Positions 31,980 to 42,416 of a stretch of DNA of 64,000 nt are shown one piece after another. The position numbers and the translations under genes are program-made. Numbering within the stretch: the first letter of the stretch is position 1; the number at the start of each line of letters is the position of its first letter. The notes beneath the pieces were generated by a model, which saw nothing but the letters and a program-made list of their open reading frames with translations, made no database searches and had not been told where the DNA came from. The stretch covers positions 310,001 through 374,000 of the forward strand of contig JAWHQI010000503.1 in NCBI GenBank assembly GCA_033032865.1, read 5' to 3'. This DNA comes from Dactylorhiza incarnata. Lineage: Eukaryota > Streptophyta > Magnoliopsida > Asparagales > Orchidaceae.

Positions 31980-33588
31980 TTCGGTCGTTCAGCTTGGTGG
32001 GCGGCGGTGGCCCGGTGTCTGATCTTTGGTGGCATCCTTCTGTGCCTCTTTACGGAAAGCCTCCAGGTGCCCTAACTGGATGAGGCGTTCGATTTCTTCT
32101 TTCAGTTTTGCACAGTGCTCCGTTCGGTGCCCTCGGCCTTTGTGGAAATTGCAAAACTAAGATTGATCTCCTCTACGCTGGGAGAGTGCTCTGGGCCAGT
32201 TGATGATTTTGTTGTTGTAGATTATAGATAGTATGTGCTCGTGGGGGGCATTTAACGGGGTGTAGATCCGGGAGCTTTGATTCGCTAGCCCTCGGGAGTG
32301 GTCTGCTCGATTCTGTATGGGCGGTACAGCCTTCTCGAACTGTTGCTGCTGTCCCTTTCTCTTGCGACACGTATCCCCAAGTTGCAGTGGGTTTGCCGGT
32401 GTCGGAAGATTAGCCTTTTTCTACCAATGCGAGAGTTGCGTGACACTCCTGCATGCTTTGCTTCTCCGAGTCCGGTTTTGGCGACAGGTCGTTGTTGATC
32501 CAAGGGAGCTTGGAGGCGGGTGTGTCAAAACCGTGAATCGCGTTCCTGAGGATATTCCCTTTGTTGGCCATGCGCCCGGACATGGAGACGTCGTGGTCCA
32601 GGGCGTCCAGAAAGAGGCTCCCAAATATTGCGTCGTAGGGGGAATCTGCCTTGGCGACGACGAACTGAACGTCGTACTGGACTGGTTATGCGTGCATCCC
32701 TACTTGGACAGGGAGGGTGATGACTCCTATGGTGGGTACCGTAGTTCCGTCTGGGAGCTCCGCGTCGCTGGCCCTGAGCTTAAGGTTCCCGCTTAAGAGT
32801 TTGAGCCGTGCTACGGCTGCCAGGAATAGGATGTTGAACGAGATGCGGTGAGTTACCAACGCTCTCCTTAGCTCACAGGGTGGACTGCCGACGCTCGCGT
32901 CTAAGGCGAAGTCCATCCATGCGCAGGGATGCTCTTGGTGAAAGTTTGTGCGGATCTTCTGTTGCTGCGTGCTCCACTCCGCCTCCTCCAGGCGAGGCGG
33001 TTCGCCCGTCCCGGGCTTTTCTTGCTCTTCTTGGATCCTTGGTGTGCGCGTTTCGTGCCATTCAACGAATAGCTGGGATAACTCTGTGAAGTTGTGAATC
33101 GCCCCGTCTGGCAGGGATTGATACCAGCGGAGGGCGTTCTCGCGCAGTGTCTTGGCGAAGATTCTGCAGCTGACTGGGTCGGGAAGTCCGAATGTCCGTA
33201 CCGTCACCAAGAAGTGATTAACGTGCACGTACGAGTCTTCTGTTCCGTGGAATTCTTTGATATGCGGGAGCTTTAGCCATGACGGGACTGGGTATGCCAG
33301 AATTGACTCTGACAGGGGAGATCGCCTTTGCTGATGCGCGATATCGTTCAGATCCTGCCCCGCTTCGAGGGGGGCCGACTCGCTAGTTGATCCAATCCAC
33401 TGAGGCTGGATGGGTGCAGTGATGACTGCTCTTTTTGCCGGGCCTCCAGGGATTGAGGAACTGCACGCGTCAGATAGTTCGGGGGATGTGTCCACTCTTT
33501 CCGGTTCCGTGAACCTAGGCGAAGCGGGCACTACGTTTGGAAATCCTTTGCTTGGTAGTTGGGAATCCATTCCCACAGACGTCGCCAA
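31980..33588 (-). pseudogene. Rearranged gag and protease of A2
   Basis: On the minus strand the gag N-terminus comes first (33080-33588; YPVPSWLKLPHIKEFHGTE, WYQSLPDG, LSQLFVEWHE). It is followed directly by a retropepsin-like piece (about 32560-32870; RISFNILFLAAVARL, TIGVITLPVQVG, a stop, then YDVQFVVAKADSPYDAIFG). Only then does the gag C-terminus appear (about 31980-32400; IYTPLNAPHEHILS, then the zinc-type CNFHKGRGHRTEHC and LKEEIERLIQLGHL). In Tat elements the protease follows the whole gag, so the order here is altered. The gag middle is missing. At least two stops are present. Confidence 0.75.
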
Positions 33589-33590
33589 AC

Positions 33591-34972
33591 TGTTGCGGAA
33601 CGCTTAGGGCTCTTGGTAGACCGGTCCAATTGAACCACCTTAGCTCGTGAGCGAACCAAGCGCGCAAACAGTTAATTCGAGATTCGCTGAGTACACTGGG
33701 ATTTTTTAACGTGGAAAACCCGGAAAGGGTAAAAAACCACGCGGCTGGAGCTGTGCCGACCAAACTTCACTATCTTCTGGGGGTTACAATTTGGTAGTCA
33801 GAACTCGAGCGCGACAGGCCGCCGCTCGTTACAATAGGAGAGAGAGAGAGGGTTCTGGAGGTGACAGGCCACCTCTCAGAAAACTAAGTCTTTTTCCCTT
33901 CTGAGAATCTTGGAGAACAAAAGTGAGAAGGCTCCGGGGAACAAAAGTGAGAAGCTGAGTCGCCTTTCGTGACGATGGAAATCTTCAAGTGCCGAAGGAG
34001 AATTCCGCAAAAGTCTGCAAGGAGCTCTCCCGGGTCCAGAAGCCAAGGTCCTTTCAAATGAAGCCTTGAGGCTCCTTTTATAGCTTTGGCCAAGTGCGGT
34101 CCGGTAATTTTGCCGTTTGCAGTTTCCATAAATGCTCGGCGGACGAATCATATTTTCCGGTTCGGGGCACACGGATCGCCATTTTTCGTAAATGACCACC
34201 TTACCCTTCGGGCAGTTCGGGCAGTTCGAGCAGTTCGGGCAGTTCTGTTGGAGGCGAAAAAGACGACAAGGTTGTTCCTGAAATCTGAGAAACTGGAAAG
34301 ACAAAAAGTGAGCACGCCGGAAAGACAAAAAGTGAGGATTTCAGAAAGACAAAAAGTAAGAATGTCAGAAAGACAAAAAGTGAGAAAGCCGAGTCGGAAA
34401 AGTGAGAACGCCTCCGAACGTGTTCGGAAGCGTTCTGAGCGCGTGCGAGCGCTAAAGGGTTCTGAGCGTGCAACGAATCGCGGAGGCGTCCCGGTTGTGT
34501 TGCGAAGCGCTCTGGGTGAATGGCGGAACGGGAGGTTGCACCCTAAGGAGAAAACAGGACCCAACGCTCCAGGCGAAGAGTACACCTAGAAGGGCTCCTC
34601 GCAAGCCCCCCTGTCGAGAAAGAAAGAGAGGGGGGGGGGGGCATACCCCGCACGGGGTGAGAAGGGCGACGCGACTGTAGCCCGAGGGGGTGCGGCGCGG
34701 CCGGACCCTGTGTGGGGTGCGGCCCGGCCGCACCCCGCTTGGGGAGCGGCTCGGTTGGCCCCTTGCGGGGCGCGGTTGCGGGGATCGCTCCCGCGAGGGG
34801 AGGTGGCGCCGCCCTTGCGCTTGTCGCGGCTTCGTGCGCCTATCTTTCCCGCCGAATCGGTGGGGGAGTGTTTTTGGAAATAAACTCCGCATTTGGAAAT
34901 ATTTGTTGTCTTTGGAAATATTTTCTGCCAAGTTATCTTATAAATACGAGCCTCTGTTATGAGCCCCTATCA
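33591..34972 (-). repeat. 5' LTR of A2
   Basis: 1382 bp, nearly the same as the 3' LTR. It is about 60 bp shorter, mainly because of a deletion between repeated GGCCGCACCCC copies in U3, which removes a perfect palindrome kept in the other LTR. It contains the same sense TATA (34074-34082) and antisense TATA (34939-34946). Confidence 0.9.
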
Positions 34973-34977
34973 GAAAT

Positions 34978-35722
34978 AGACTGTGAAAACAAAGAACTAA
35001 TCGCAATGACATATATAAAACAATATATAGATTAACAATATAGTAAATTTTTTAGGGTTGTTAATAATGAGCGGCTATAGCACTGAAGCAAAAATACTGG
35101 AGGGCAAGAAATAATACATACCTCGGATAAACAAGTAGATTTTGAGCGGCTATAAGACAAGTAGATTTTGAGAATATGAGAACAATGATATACACGTGTA
35201 AGGAAGACAAAATCCTTCCAAAAAATAACAATGGGAATTTCATTTAAATGAAGGAAAACAAAATCCTTCCAAAAAATGAACCGCACAATTATGACAAAAT
35301 GATGTTTATATCGATAAGTTAACACAATTATCAAGGATAACCACTCAATCATCCCAAATTTACACAATGAATATAGAAACAAACAATACATTACAAAATA
35401 GAAGTACATAATGTGTAATAGTGGGGAATAAGGATTCAAAACCACCATCATAAGTGAACATGTCAAAGATATTATTGGAATCAACAGTAGCTAATCTAGT
35501 CCCGTTAAAGAAATGCACTCTTAAATTAAACATATCAAGTATAGACTAACAAAAAAAGGACAAGACTAAATGATGAATCACCACATATACTAGTACATTT
35601 AAAATTACAGTGGTTGCAAATAATTGAATTTTTTCATTCATTAGCACATCATTATTGTCGACATCTCAGGTTCCTTATCACACCCTCCATTTCGATTGCT
35701 AAGCGGCTACATGCACCAAGAT
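34978..35722. other. CACTA interior between A2 and B3, no gene
   Basis: AT-rich sequence. The minus-strand frames at 35032-35484 are hydrophobic and low-complexity, with no recognised domain. Confidence 0.5.
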
Positions 35723-35727
35723 GTGAT

Positions 35728-37195
35728 TGTTGAAACCGAGACTTGCGAACAAGACTTAGTTTCTGTGGAGTTCGGGGCCCTCAGCAAGCTGAGGGGCGAC
35801 CAACCCTTACTTCCCCCAAGGGAGAGCTCTAGGTTGAAGGTGTTGGAACTAGGGACTGGACCAAGGGCTTAGTGGGGAGGTCCCGCCACATACCCGGAAG
35901 CCCCTCAGGAACTTCCCCTCCCAAGCCACTACTAAGCTTGGGCACCACTGGAGGCTCTCCTCACCCCCCTAGAGAGACTTGGGGAGGGAGAGAGAGTGAG
36001 AGAGCTAGCCTAGAATGAGATCCTCTCAAATGGTGCCCCCTTGGTCCTATTTATAGGATTTCTGAAGTTGGGCTGCTAATAGCTGAAAACTGGTCCGCCA
36101 GATTACCAAAATACCCTTGAACTGGGCTGCAGATAGCCAAATCCCGCTGTTCTTGGACTGCGAATAACCAAAACTGGACTGCGAATAGCCAAATCCCGCT
36201 ACTCTTGGGCGCTAAACGCAGACCGAATGCCCTCCCGAGCTCGCCCCCTACTAGATGGGAGCGGGGGCGAGCTCCCAGGGCAGCAGCCCGGGCTCGCCCC
36301 CCCTGGCTGGGAGCGGGGGCGAGCTCCCAGGGCAGCAGCCCGGGCTCGCCCCCTTAGCTGGGAGCGGGGGCGAGCTCCCCGGGCAGCAGCCCGGGCTCGC
36401 CCCCTTAGCTGGGAGCGGGGGCGAGCTCCCCGGGCAGCAGCCCGGGCTCGCCCCCTTAGCTGGGAGCGGGGGCGAGCTCCCCGGGCAGCAGCCCGGGCTC
36501 GCCCCCTTAGCTGGGAGCGGGGGCGAGCTCCCCGGGCAGCAGCCCGGGCTCGCCCCCTTAGCTGGGAGCGGGGGCGAGCTCCCAGGGCAACAGCCCGGGC
36601 TCGCCCCCTTAGCTGGGAGCGGGGGCGAGCTCCCCGGGCAGCAGCCCGGGCTCGCCCCCTTAGCTGGGAGCGGGGGCGAGCTCCCCGGGCAGCAGCCCGG
36701 GCTCGCCCCCTTAGCTGGGAGCGGGGGCGAGCTCCCCGGGCAGCAGCCCGGGCTCGCCCCCTTAGCTGGGAGCGGGGGCGAGCTCCCCGGGCAGCAGCCC
36801 GGGCTCGCCCCCCTAGCGGGGAGCGGGGGCGAGCTCCCAGGGCAACAGCCCGGGCTCGCCCCCTTAGCTGGGAGCGGGGGCGAGCTCCCCGGGCAGCAGC
36901 CCGGGCTCGCCCCCTTAGCTGGGAGCGGGGGCGAGCTCCCCGGGCAGCAGCCCGGGCTCGCCCCCTTAGCTGGGAGCGGGGGCGAGCTCCCCGGGCAGCA
37001 GCCCGGGCTCGCCCCCTTAGCTGGGAGCGGGGGCGAGCTCCCCGGGCAGCAGCCCGGGCTCGCCCCCCTAGCGGGGGACCTGTCCCTCCACCTCTCGTCC
37101 CCCTTGCCTCTACCTCCCTTCCTGCATGGGTCGATGCTACCATGATGCTCCAATGAGTCTCCGGGAGTATGCTCGGCGAATATCGGGGTTGTACA
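35728..37195 (-). repeat. 3' LTR of B3
   Basis: Edges TGTTGAAACC and GGTTGTACA. The minus-strand TATA box (CCTATAAATAGG) is near 36045-36056. U3 holds the 51-bp hairpin array. Confidence 0.93.
36250..37072. repeat. 51-bp tandem array (about 16 units) of hairpin units in U3 of B3
   Basis: Each unit (for example 36366-36404 plus spacer) has 10-base arms GGGGGCGAGC and GCTCGCCCCC around a second stem CCGGGC/GCCCGG with the loop AGCA. The copy in the other LTR is 42939-43761. Open frames of about 300 codons on both strands result from the multiple-of-three unit and high GC. Confidence 0.95.
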
Positions 37196-37206
37196 CAATC
37201 CCCGCT

Positions 37207-37235
37207 CTTTCCGAGCGTGGCTCACGCTCGGAAAG
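37207..37235. repeat. 13-bp perfect inverted repeat next to the polypurine tract of B3
   Basis: Arms CTTTCCGAGCGTG (37207-37219) and CACGCTCGGAAAG (37223-37235) with a 3-base loop. It overlaps the internal 3' end of the element on the minus strand. Confidence 0.85.
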
Positions 37236-37404
37236 AAATGTCCAACCCTGCATATTCGACGAGTGTCGCTGGGACTCCGATTATTGGTGCTATCTTGGAA
37301 AAGCCACAGCACCTCCCCGAGAGGTCCCCCAACCTTGCCGGCTAGCGAGAGCCCGGCCAGCAGGGCCACCTCGGGGGGAAAAACACTTAGGGAATTTCCG
37401 ACCA

Positions 37405-37475
37405 CCGAGCGGTTCCTGACCCTGCCGGTTAGGTGGGAGCCTGGTCGGCGGGCCAGCGTCGGGACTACCCATTTC
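37405..37475. repeat. Left flank duplicate of the 45-bp array
   Basis: About 70 bases starting CCGAGCGGTTCC and holding AGGTGGGAGCCTGGTC. They recur in diverged form at 41073-41143, on the other side of the array. Confidence 0.8.
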
Positions 37476-40400
37476 TAGGAGCGAGCTCTACTAGTGGTGG
37501 GCATCGGGTCGACACACTTCTAGGAGCGAGCTCTACTAGTGGTGGACATGGGGTCGACACACTGCTAGGAGCGAGCTCTACCAGTGGTGGACATGGGGTC
37601 GACACACTGCTAGGAGCGAGCTCTACTAGTGGTGGACATTGGGTCGACACACTGCTAGGAGCGAGCTCTACTAGTGGTGGACATTGGGTCGACACACTGC
37701 TAGGAGCGAGCTCTACTAGTGGTGGACATTGGGTCGACACACTGCTAGGAGCGAGCTCTACTAGTGGTGGACATGGGGTCGACACACTGCTAGGAGCGAG
37801 CTCTACTAGTGGTGGACATGGGGTCGACACACTGCTAGGAGCGAGCTCTACTAGTGGTGGACATTGGGTCGACACACTGCTAGGAGCGAGCTCTACTAGT
37901 GGTGGACATTGGGTCGACACACTGCTAGGAGCGAGCTCTACTAGTGGTGGACATGGGGTCGACACACTGCTAGGAGCGAGCTCTACTAGTGGTGGACATG
38001 GGGTCGACACACTGCTAGGAGCGAGCTCTACTAGTGGTGGACATTGGGTCGACACACTGCTAGGAGCGAGCTCTACTAGTGGTGGACATTGGGTCGACAC
38101 ACTGCTAGGAGCGAGCTCTACTAGTGGTGGACATTGGGTCGACACACTGCTAGGAGCGAGCTCTACTAGTGGTGGACATTGGGTCGACACACTTCTAGGA
38201 GCGAGCTCTACTAGTGGTGGACATGGGGTCGACACACTGCTAGGAGCGAGCTCTACTAGTGGTGGACATTGGGTCGACACACTGCTAGGAGCGAGCTCTA
38301 CTAGTGGTGGACATGGGGTCGACACACTGCTAGGAGCGAGCTCTACTAGTGGTGGACATGGGGTCGACACACTGCTAGGAGCGAGCTCTACTAGTGGTGG
38401 ACATTGGGTCGACACACTGCTAGGAGCGAGCTCTACTAGTGGTGGACATTGGGTCGACACACTGCTAGGAGCGAGCTCTACTAGTGGTGGACATGGGGTC
38501 GACACACTGCTAGGAGCGAGCTCTACTAGTGGTGGACATGGGGTCGACACACTGCTAGGAGCGAGCTCTACTAGTGGTGGACATTGGGTCGACACACTGC
38601 TAGGAGCGAGCTCTACTAGTGGTGGACATTGGGTCGACACACTGCTAGGAGCGAGCTCTACTAGTGGTGGACATTGGGTCGACACACTGCTAGGAGCGAG
38701 CTCTACTAGTGGTGGACATTGGGTCGACACACTTCTAGGAGCGAGCTCTACTAGTGGTGGACATGGGGTCGACACACTGCTAGGAGCGAGCTCTACTAGT
38801 GGTGGACATGGGGTCGACACACTGCTAGGAGCGAGCTCTACTAGTGGTGGACATTGGGTCGACACACTGCTAGGAGCGAGCTCTACTAGTGGTGGACATT
38901 GGGTCGACACACTGCTAGGAGCGAGCTCTACTAGTGGTGGACATTGGGTCGACACACTGCTAGGAGCGAGCTCTACTAGTGGTGGACATTGGGTCGACAC
39001 ACTTCTAGGAGCGAGCTCTACTAGTGGTGGACATGGGGTCGACACACTGCTAGGAGCGAGCTCTACTAGTGGTGGACATGGGGTCGACACACTGCTAGGA
39101 GCGAGCTCTACTAGTGGTGGACATGGGGTCGACACACTGCTAGGAGCGAGCTCTACTAGTGGTGGACATTGGGTCGACACACTGCTAGGAGCGAGCTCTA
39201 CTAGTGGTGGACATTGGGTCGACACACTGCTAGGAGCGAGCTCTACTAGTGGTGGACATTGGGTCGACACACTGCTAGGAGCGAGCTCTACTAGTGGTGG
39301 ACATTGGGTCGACACACTGCTAGGAGCGAGCTCTACTAGTGGTGGACATTGGGTCGACACACTGCTAGGAGCGAGCTCTACTAGTGGTGGACATTGGGTC
39401 GACACACTGCTAGGAGCGAGCTCTACTAGTGGTGGACATTGGGTCGACGCACTGCTAGGAGCGAGCTCTACTAGTGGTGGACATTGGGTCGACACACTGC
39501 TAGGAGCGAGCTCTACTAGTGGTGGACATGGGGTCGACACACTGCTAGGAGCGGGCTCTACTAGTGGTGGACATTGGGTCGACACACTGCTAGGAGCGAG
39601 CTCTACTAGTGGTGGACATTGGGTCGACACACTGCTAGGAGCGAGCTCTACTAGTGGTGGACATTGGGTCGACACACTTCTAGGAGCGAGCTCTACTAGT
39701 GGTGGACATGGGGTCGACACACTGCTAGGAGCGAGCTCTACTAGTGGTGGACATGGGGTCGACACACTGCTAGGAGCGAGCTCTACTAGTGGTGGACATT
39801 GGGTCGACACACTGCTAGGAGCGAGCTCTACTAGTGGTGGACATTGGGTCGACACACTGCTAGGAGCGAGCTCTACTAGTGGTGGACATTGGGTCGACAC
39901 ACTGCTAGGAGCGAGCTCTACTAGTGGTGGACATTGGGTCGACACACTTCTAGGAGCGAGCTCTACTAGTGGTGGACATGGGGTCGACACACTGCTAGGA
40001 GCGAGCTCTACTAGTGGTGGACATGGGGTCGACACACTGCTAGGAGCGAGCTCTACTAGTGGTGGACATGGGGTCGACACACTGCTAGGAGCGAGCTCTA
40101 CTAGTGGTGGACATTGGGTCGACACACTGCTAGGAGCGAGCTCTACTAGTGGTGGACATTGGGTCGACACACTGCTAGGAGCGAGCTCTACTAGTGGTGG
40201 ACATTGGGTCGACACACTGCTAGGAGCGAGCTCTACTAGTGGCGGACATTGGGTCGACACACTTCTAGGAGCGAGCTCTACTAGTGGTGGACATGGGGTC
40301 GACACACTGCTAGGAGCGAGCTCTACTAGTGGTGGACATGGGGTCGACACACTGCTAGGAGCGAGCTCTACTAGTGGTGGACATTGGGTCGACACACTGC

Positions 40401-41060
40401 TAGGAGCGAGCTCTACTAGTGGTGGACATTGGGTCGACACACTGCTAGGAGCGAGCTCTACTAGTGGTGGACATTGGGTCGACACACTGCTAGGAGCGAG
40501 CTCTACTAGTGGTGGACATTGGGTCGACACACTTCTAGGAGCGAGCTCTACTAGTGGTGGACATGGGGTCGACACACTGCTAGGAGCGAGCTCTACTAGT
40601 GGTGGACATTGGGTCGACGCACTGCTAGGAGCGAGCTCTACTAGTGGTGGACATGGGGTCGACACACTGCTAGGAGCGGGCTCTACTAGTGGTGGACATT
40701 GGGTCGACACACTGCTAGGAGCGAGCTCTACTAGTGGTGGACATTGGGTCGACACACTTCTAGGAGCGAGCTCTACTAGTGGTGGACATGGGGTCGACAC
40801 ACTGCTAGGAGCGAGCTCTACTAGTGGTGGACATCGGGTCGACACACTGCTAGGAGCGAGCTCTACTAGTGGTGGACATTGGGTCGACACACTGCTAGGA
40901 GCGAGCTCTACTAGTGGTGGACATGGGGTCGACACACTGCTAGGAGCGAGCTCTACTAGTGGTGGACATGGGGTCGACACACTTCTAGGAGCGAGCTCTA
41001 CTAGTGGTGGACATGGGGTCGACACACTGCTAGGAGCGAGCTCTACTAGTGGTGGACATT
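37476..41060. repeat. 45-bp minisatellite, about 80 copies, with higher-order pattern
   Basis: The unit contains GAGCTC, ACTAGT and GTCGAC, three 6-bp palindromes. Variants are ACATGGGG or ACATTGGG, and CACTGCTAG or CACTTCTAG. The CACTTCTAG variant occurs at 37516, 38191, 38731, 39001, 39676, 39946, 40261, 40531, 40756 and 40981, always an exact multiple of 45 apart (225-675), so blocks of 5-7 and 12-15 units were copied as wholes. Both strands are open for more than 1180 codons as a consequence of the unit length. I do not call a protein. Confidence 0.95.
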
Positions 41061-41247
41061 TTCCTCCCTGCCCCGAGCGGTTCCCGGCCCCGCCAGCTAG
41101 GTGGGAGCCTGGTCAGCGGGCCAGCATCGAGGCTAAGCATTTTTGAAAAACTTTCATTATATTAAACCATCCTAGTACATGTTGAAAAAAAACTAGACAT
41201 GGGAACGGAACATAGCCTTACGCGAACTTACGGCTAGAAAATGAAAC

Positions 41248-42369
41248 TTAAGTATGGAAGCCGAACTGAGCCTCCCACTCCCAGTCTTGGTCTTCCTCGA
41301 CTTCTTCTGGTAACTGTTGATGTTGCCCTGGACCCTTTGCATCCTTCATCTCTGAGAACTCAGGGTAAGTGAATGTCGCGTGACCCTCCTCCTGGTGGAA
41401 GTCGCAGTAGGGTGACTCCACCCTACCCCTTCCTTTCCTTCTTCTTCCTGCTTTTCTGATTCTCCTCCGTCTACCCCCACCAATCTCCATGGTTTGCTGA
41501 GGTGGTGGAGGGGGTGTCTTTGGTCCCGGCCTCCACCTCGGGCGGTTGGATCTTTTTCTTTTGAAGTCCTTACTTCCTCGCTCTCGCGGAGTCGAATTGT
41601 TGACCTCTGCGCTCGCCGGGCTATTGGATAGCCTCCACCCGAGGTGGTCTCGACCATCAACATTCACTTGGTTTCTTTTGGGGTGGAGCGAGTGGGGGTC
41701 GGGTGCCTCCCCTCTCGCCCCCTTTTGGGGCTGGGCTGGAAGAGACGGGGCGAGCTGGGACAGTGCCTTCCTCCTGAGCTCGCCCCCTTGAGGGGCTGGG
41801 GCGAGCTGGGAGGGCGCCCCCCTCCTGAGCTCGCCCCCTTGAGGGGCTGGGGCGAGCTGGGAGGGCGCCCCCCTCCTGAGCTCGCCCCCTTGAGGGGCTG
41901 GGGCGAGCTGGGAGGGCGCCCCCCTCCTGAGCTCGCCCCCTTGAGGGGCTGGGGCGAGCTGGGAGGGCGCCCCCCTCCTGAGCTCGCCCCCTTGAGGGGC
42001 TGGGGCGAGCTGGGAGGGCGCCCCCCTCCTGAGCTCGCCCCCTTGAGGGGCTGGGGCGAGCTGGGAGGGCGCCCCCCTCCTGAGCTCGCCCCCTTGAGGG
42101 TGGGCGAGTGGGGGTATGGCACCTCCCCACTCCCCCCTCACCGGTATCTCCTTTCTGAACTGCTGGCCGAGAGTTCCCTCCTCCACCTGCTGGGGCGGGA
42201 CCTCCGAACCATCTCCTCTTCTGCCTACGGCCGTCGTGGCGAAGGCGATCTGCAATGTCTGCGTGACCTCTCGCTTGAAGCTTTCAAACATCTCCAACGT
42301 CACTCCAGCCACCGGGGGCTGCGAATGACCTGGGTCGGAACTTCCTCCACCTCCGTCCATGGAGCTCAT
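41248..42369 (-). CDS. Shortened gag-like protein of B3 with 17-residue repeats
   Basis: 373 residues starting MSSMDGGGGSSDPGHSQPP, about 50 bases from the 5' LTR. The N-terminal part has a helical stretch (TLEMFESFKREVTQTL). The middle has six exact GGELRRGAPSQLAPAPQ units and one diverged unit. Then come a basic region (GGGRRRRIRKAGRRRKGRG) and a zinc-type segment YCDFHQEEGHATFTYPEF, which matches the gypsy-gag CxFHxxxGHxT pattern but has Tyr in place of the last Cys. The capsid core expected of gag is missing. The frame is intact, and in a recent element it may be expressed. RNA binding through the basic region is inference. Confidence 0.65.
   Translation of the reverse strand: MSSMDGGGGSSDPGHSQPPVAGVTLEMFESFKREVTQTLQIAFATTAVGRRGDGSEVPPQQVEEGTLGQQFRKEIPVRGEWGGAIPPLAHPQGGELRRGAPSQLAPAPQGGELRRGAPSQLAPAPQGGELRRGAPSQLAPAPQGGELRRGAPSQLAPAPQGGELRRGAPSQLAPAPQGGELRRGAPSQLAPAPQGGELRRKALSQLAPSLPAQPQKGARGEAPDPHSLHPKRNQVNVDGRDHLGWRLSNSPASAEVNNSTPRERGSKDFKRKRSNRPRWRPGPKTPPPPPQQTMEIGGGRRRRIRKAGRRRKGRGRVESPYCDFHQEEGHATFTYPEFSEMKDAKGPGQHQQLPEEVEEDQDWEWEAQFGFHT
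41750..42105. repeat. 51-bp tandem array (about 7 units) inside the B3 gag-like gene
   Basis: Units of GAGCTCGCCCCCTTGAGGGG followed by CTGGGGCGAGCTGGGAGGG. It has the same length and the same GGGGCGAGCT/AGCTCGCCCC core as the LTR array of this element. Confidence 0.92.
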
Positions 42370-42416
42370 CTCGAGAGTTTCGTGAATCGGTCACACTCCA
42401 CGCTCACCGCACCATG

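Larger units (their letters stand above)
26917..34972 (-). mobile_element. Gypsy-like (Tat-type) non-autonomous retrotransposon A2
   Basis: Minus-strand LTR element with LTRs 26917-28358 and 33591-34972 and TSD GAAAT (26912-26916 and 34973-34977). The polypurine segment TTTGGGGGGCTTA abuts the 3' LTR. A TTTGGCGACGTCTGTGGG segment abuts the 5' LTR and may be the primer site. The internal 5.2 kb hold, from the 5' side, a gag start, a protease piece, a gag C-terminal piece, a 27-bp array and an antisense accessory gene. No reverse transcriptase or integrase is found. Tat elements with an antisense accessory frame near the 3' LTR are known (the maize Grande element, for example). The absence of pol makes this copy dependent on a helper. 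Confidence 0.88.

Noticed and set aside
35032..35484. Hydrophobic 150-codon minus frame as a membrane protein
   Set aside because: Translation of AT-rich low-complexity DNA; no start context or motif.
36227..37156. About 300-codon frames on both strands in the B3 LTRs
   Set aside because: Produced by the 51-bp GC-rich repeat. The same frames appear in the second LTR, and there is no domain.
37476..41060. Centromere-type satellite or engineered cassette (each unit has SacI, SpeI and SalI sites)
   Set aside because: The array is inside a bounded LTR element with TSD and gag. The restriction sites are palindromes of the unit, and flanking DNA is natural plant transposon sequence.
37476..41060. 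CRISPR array
   Set aside because: No unique spacers; the units are contiguous and nearly identical, in a plant genome.
37433..41146. Open frames of 1237 (+) and 1186 (-) codons across the 45-bp array
   Set aside because: The unit is 45 bp, so a stop-free unit stays open on any length and on both strands. No start context, domain or splice structure supports a protein.
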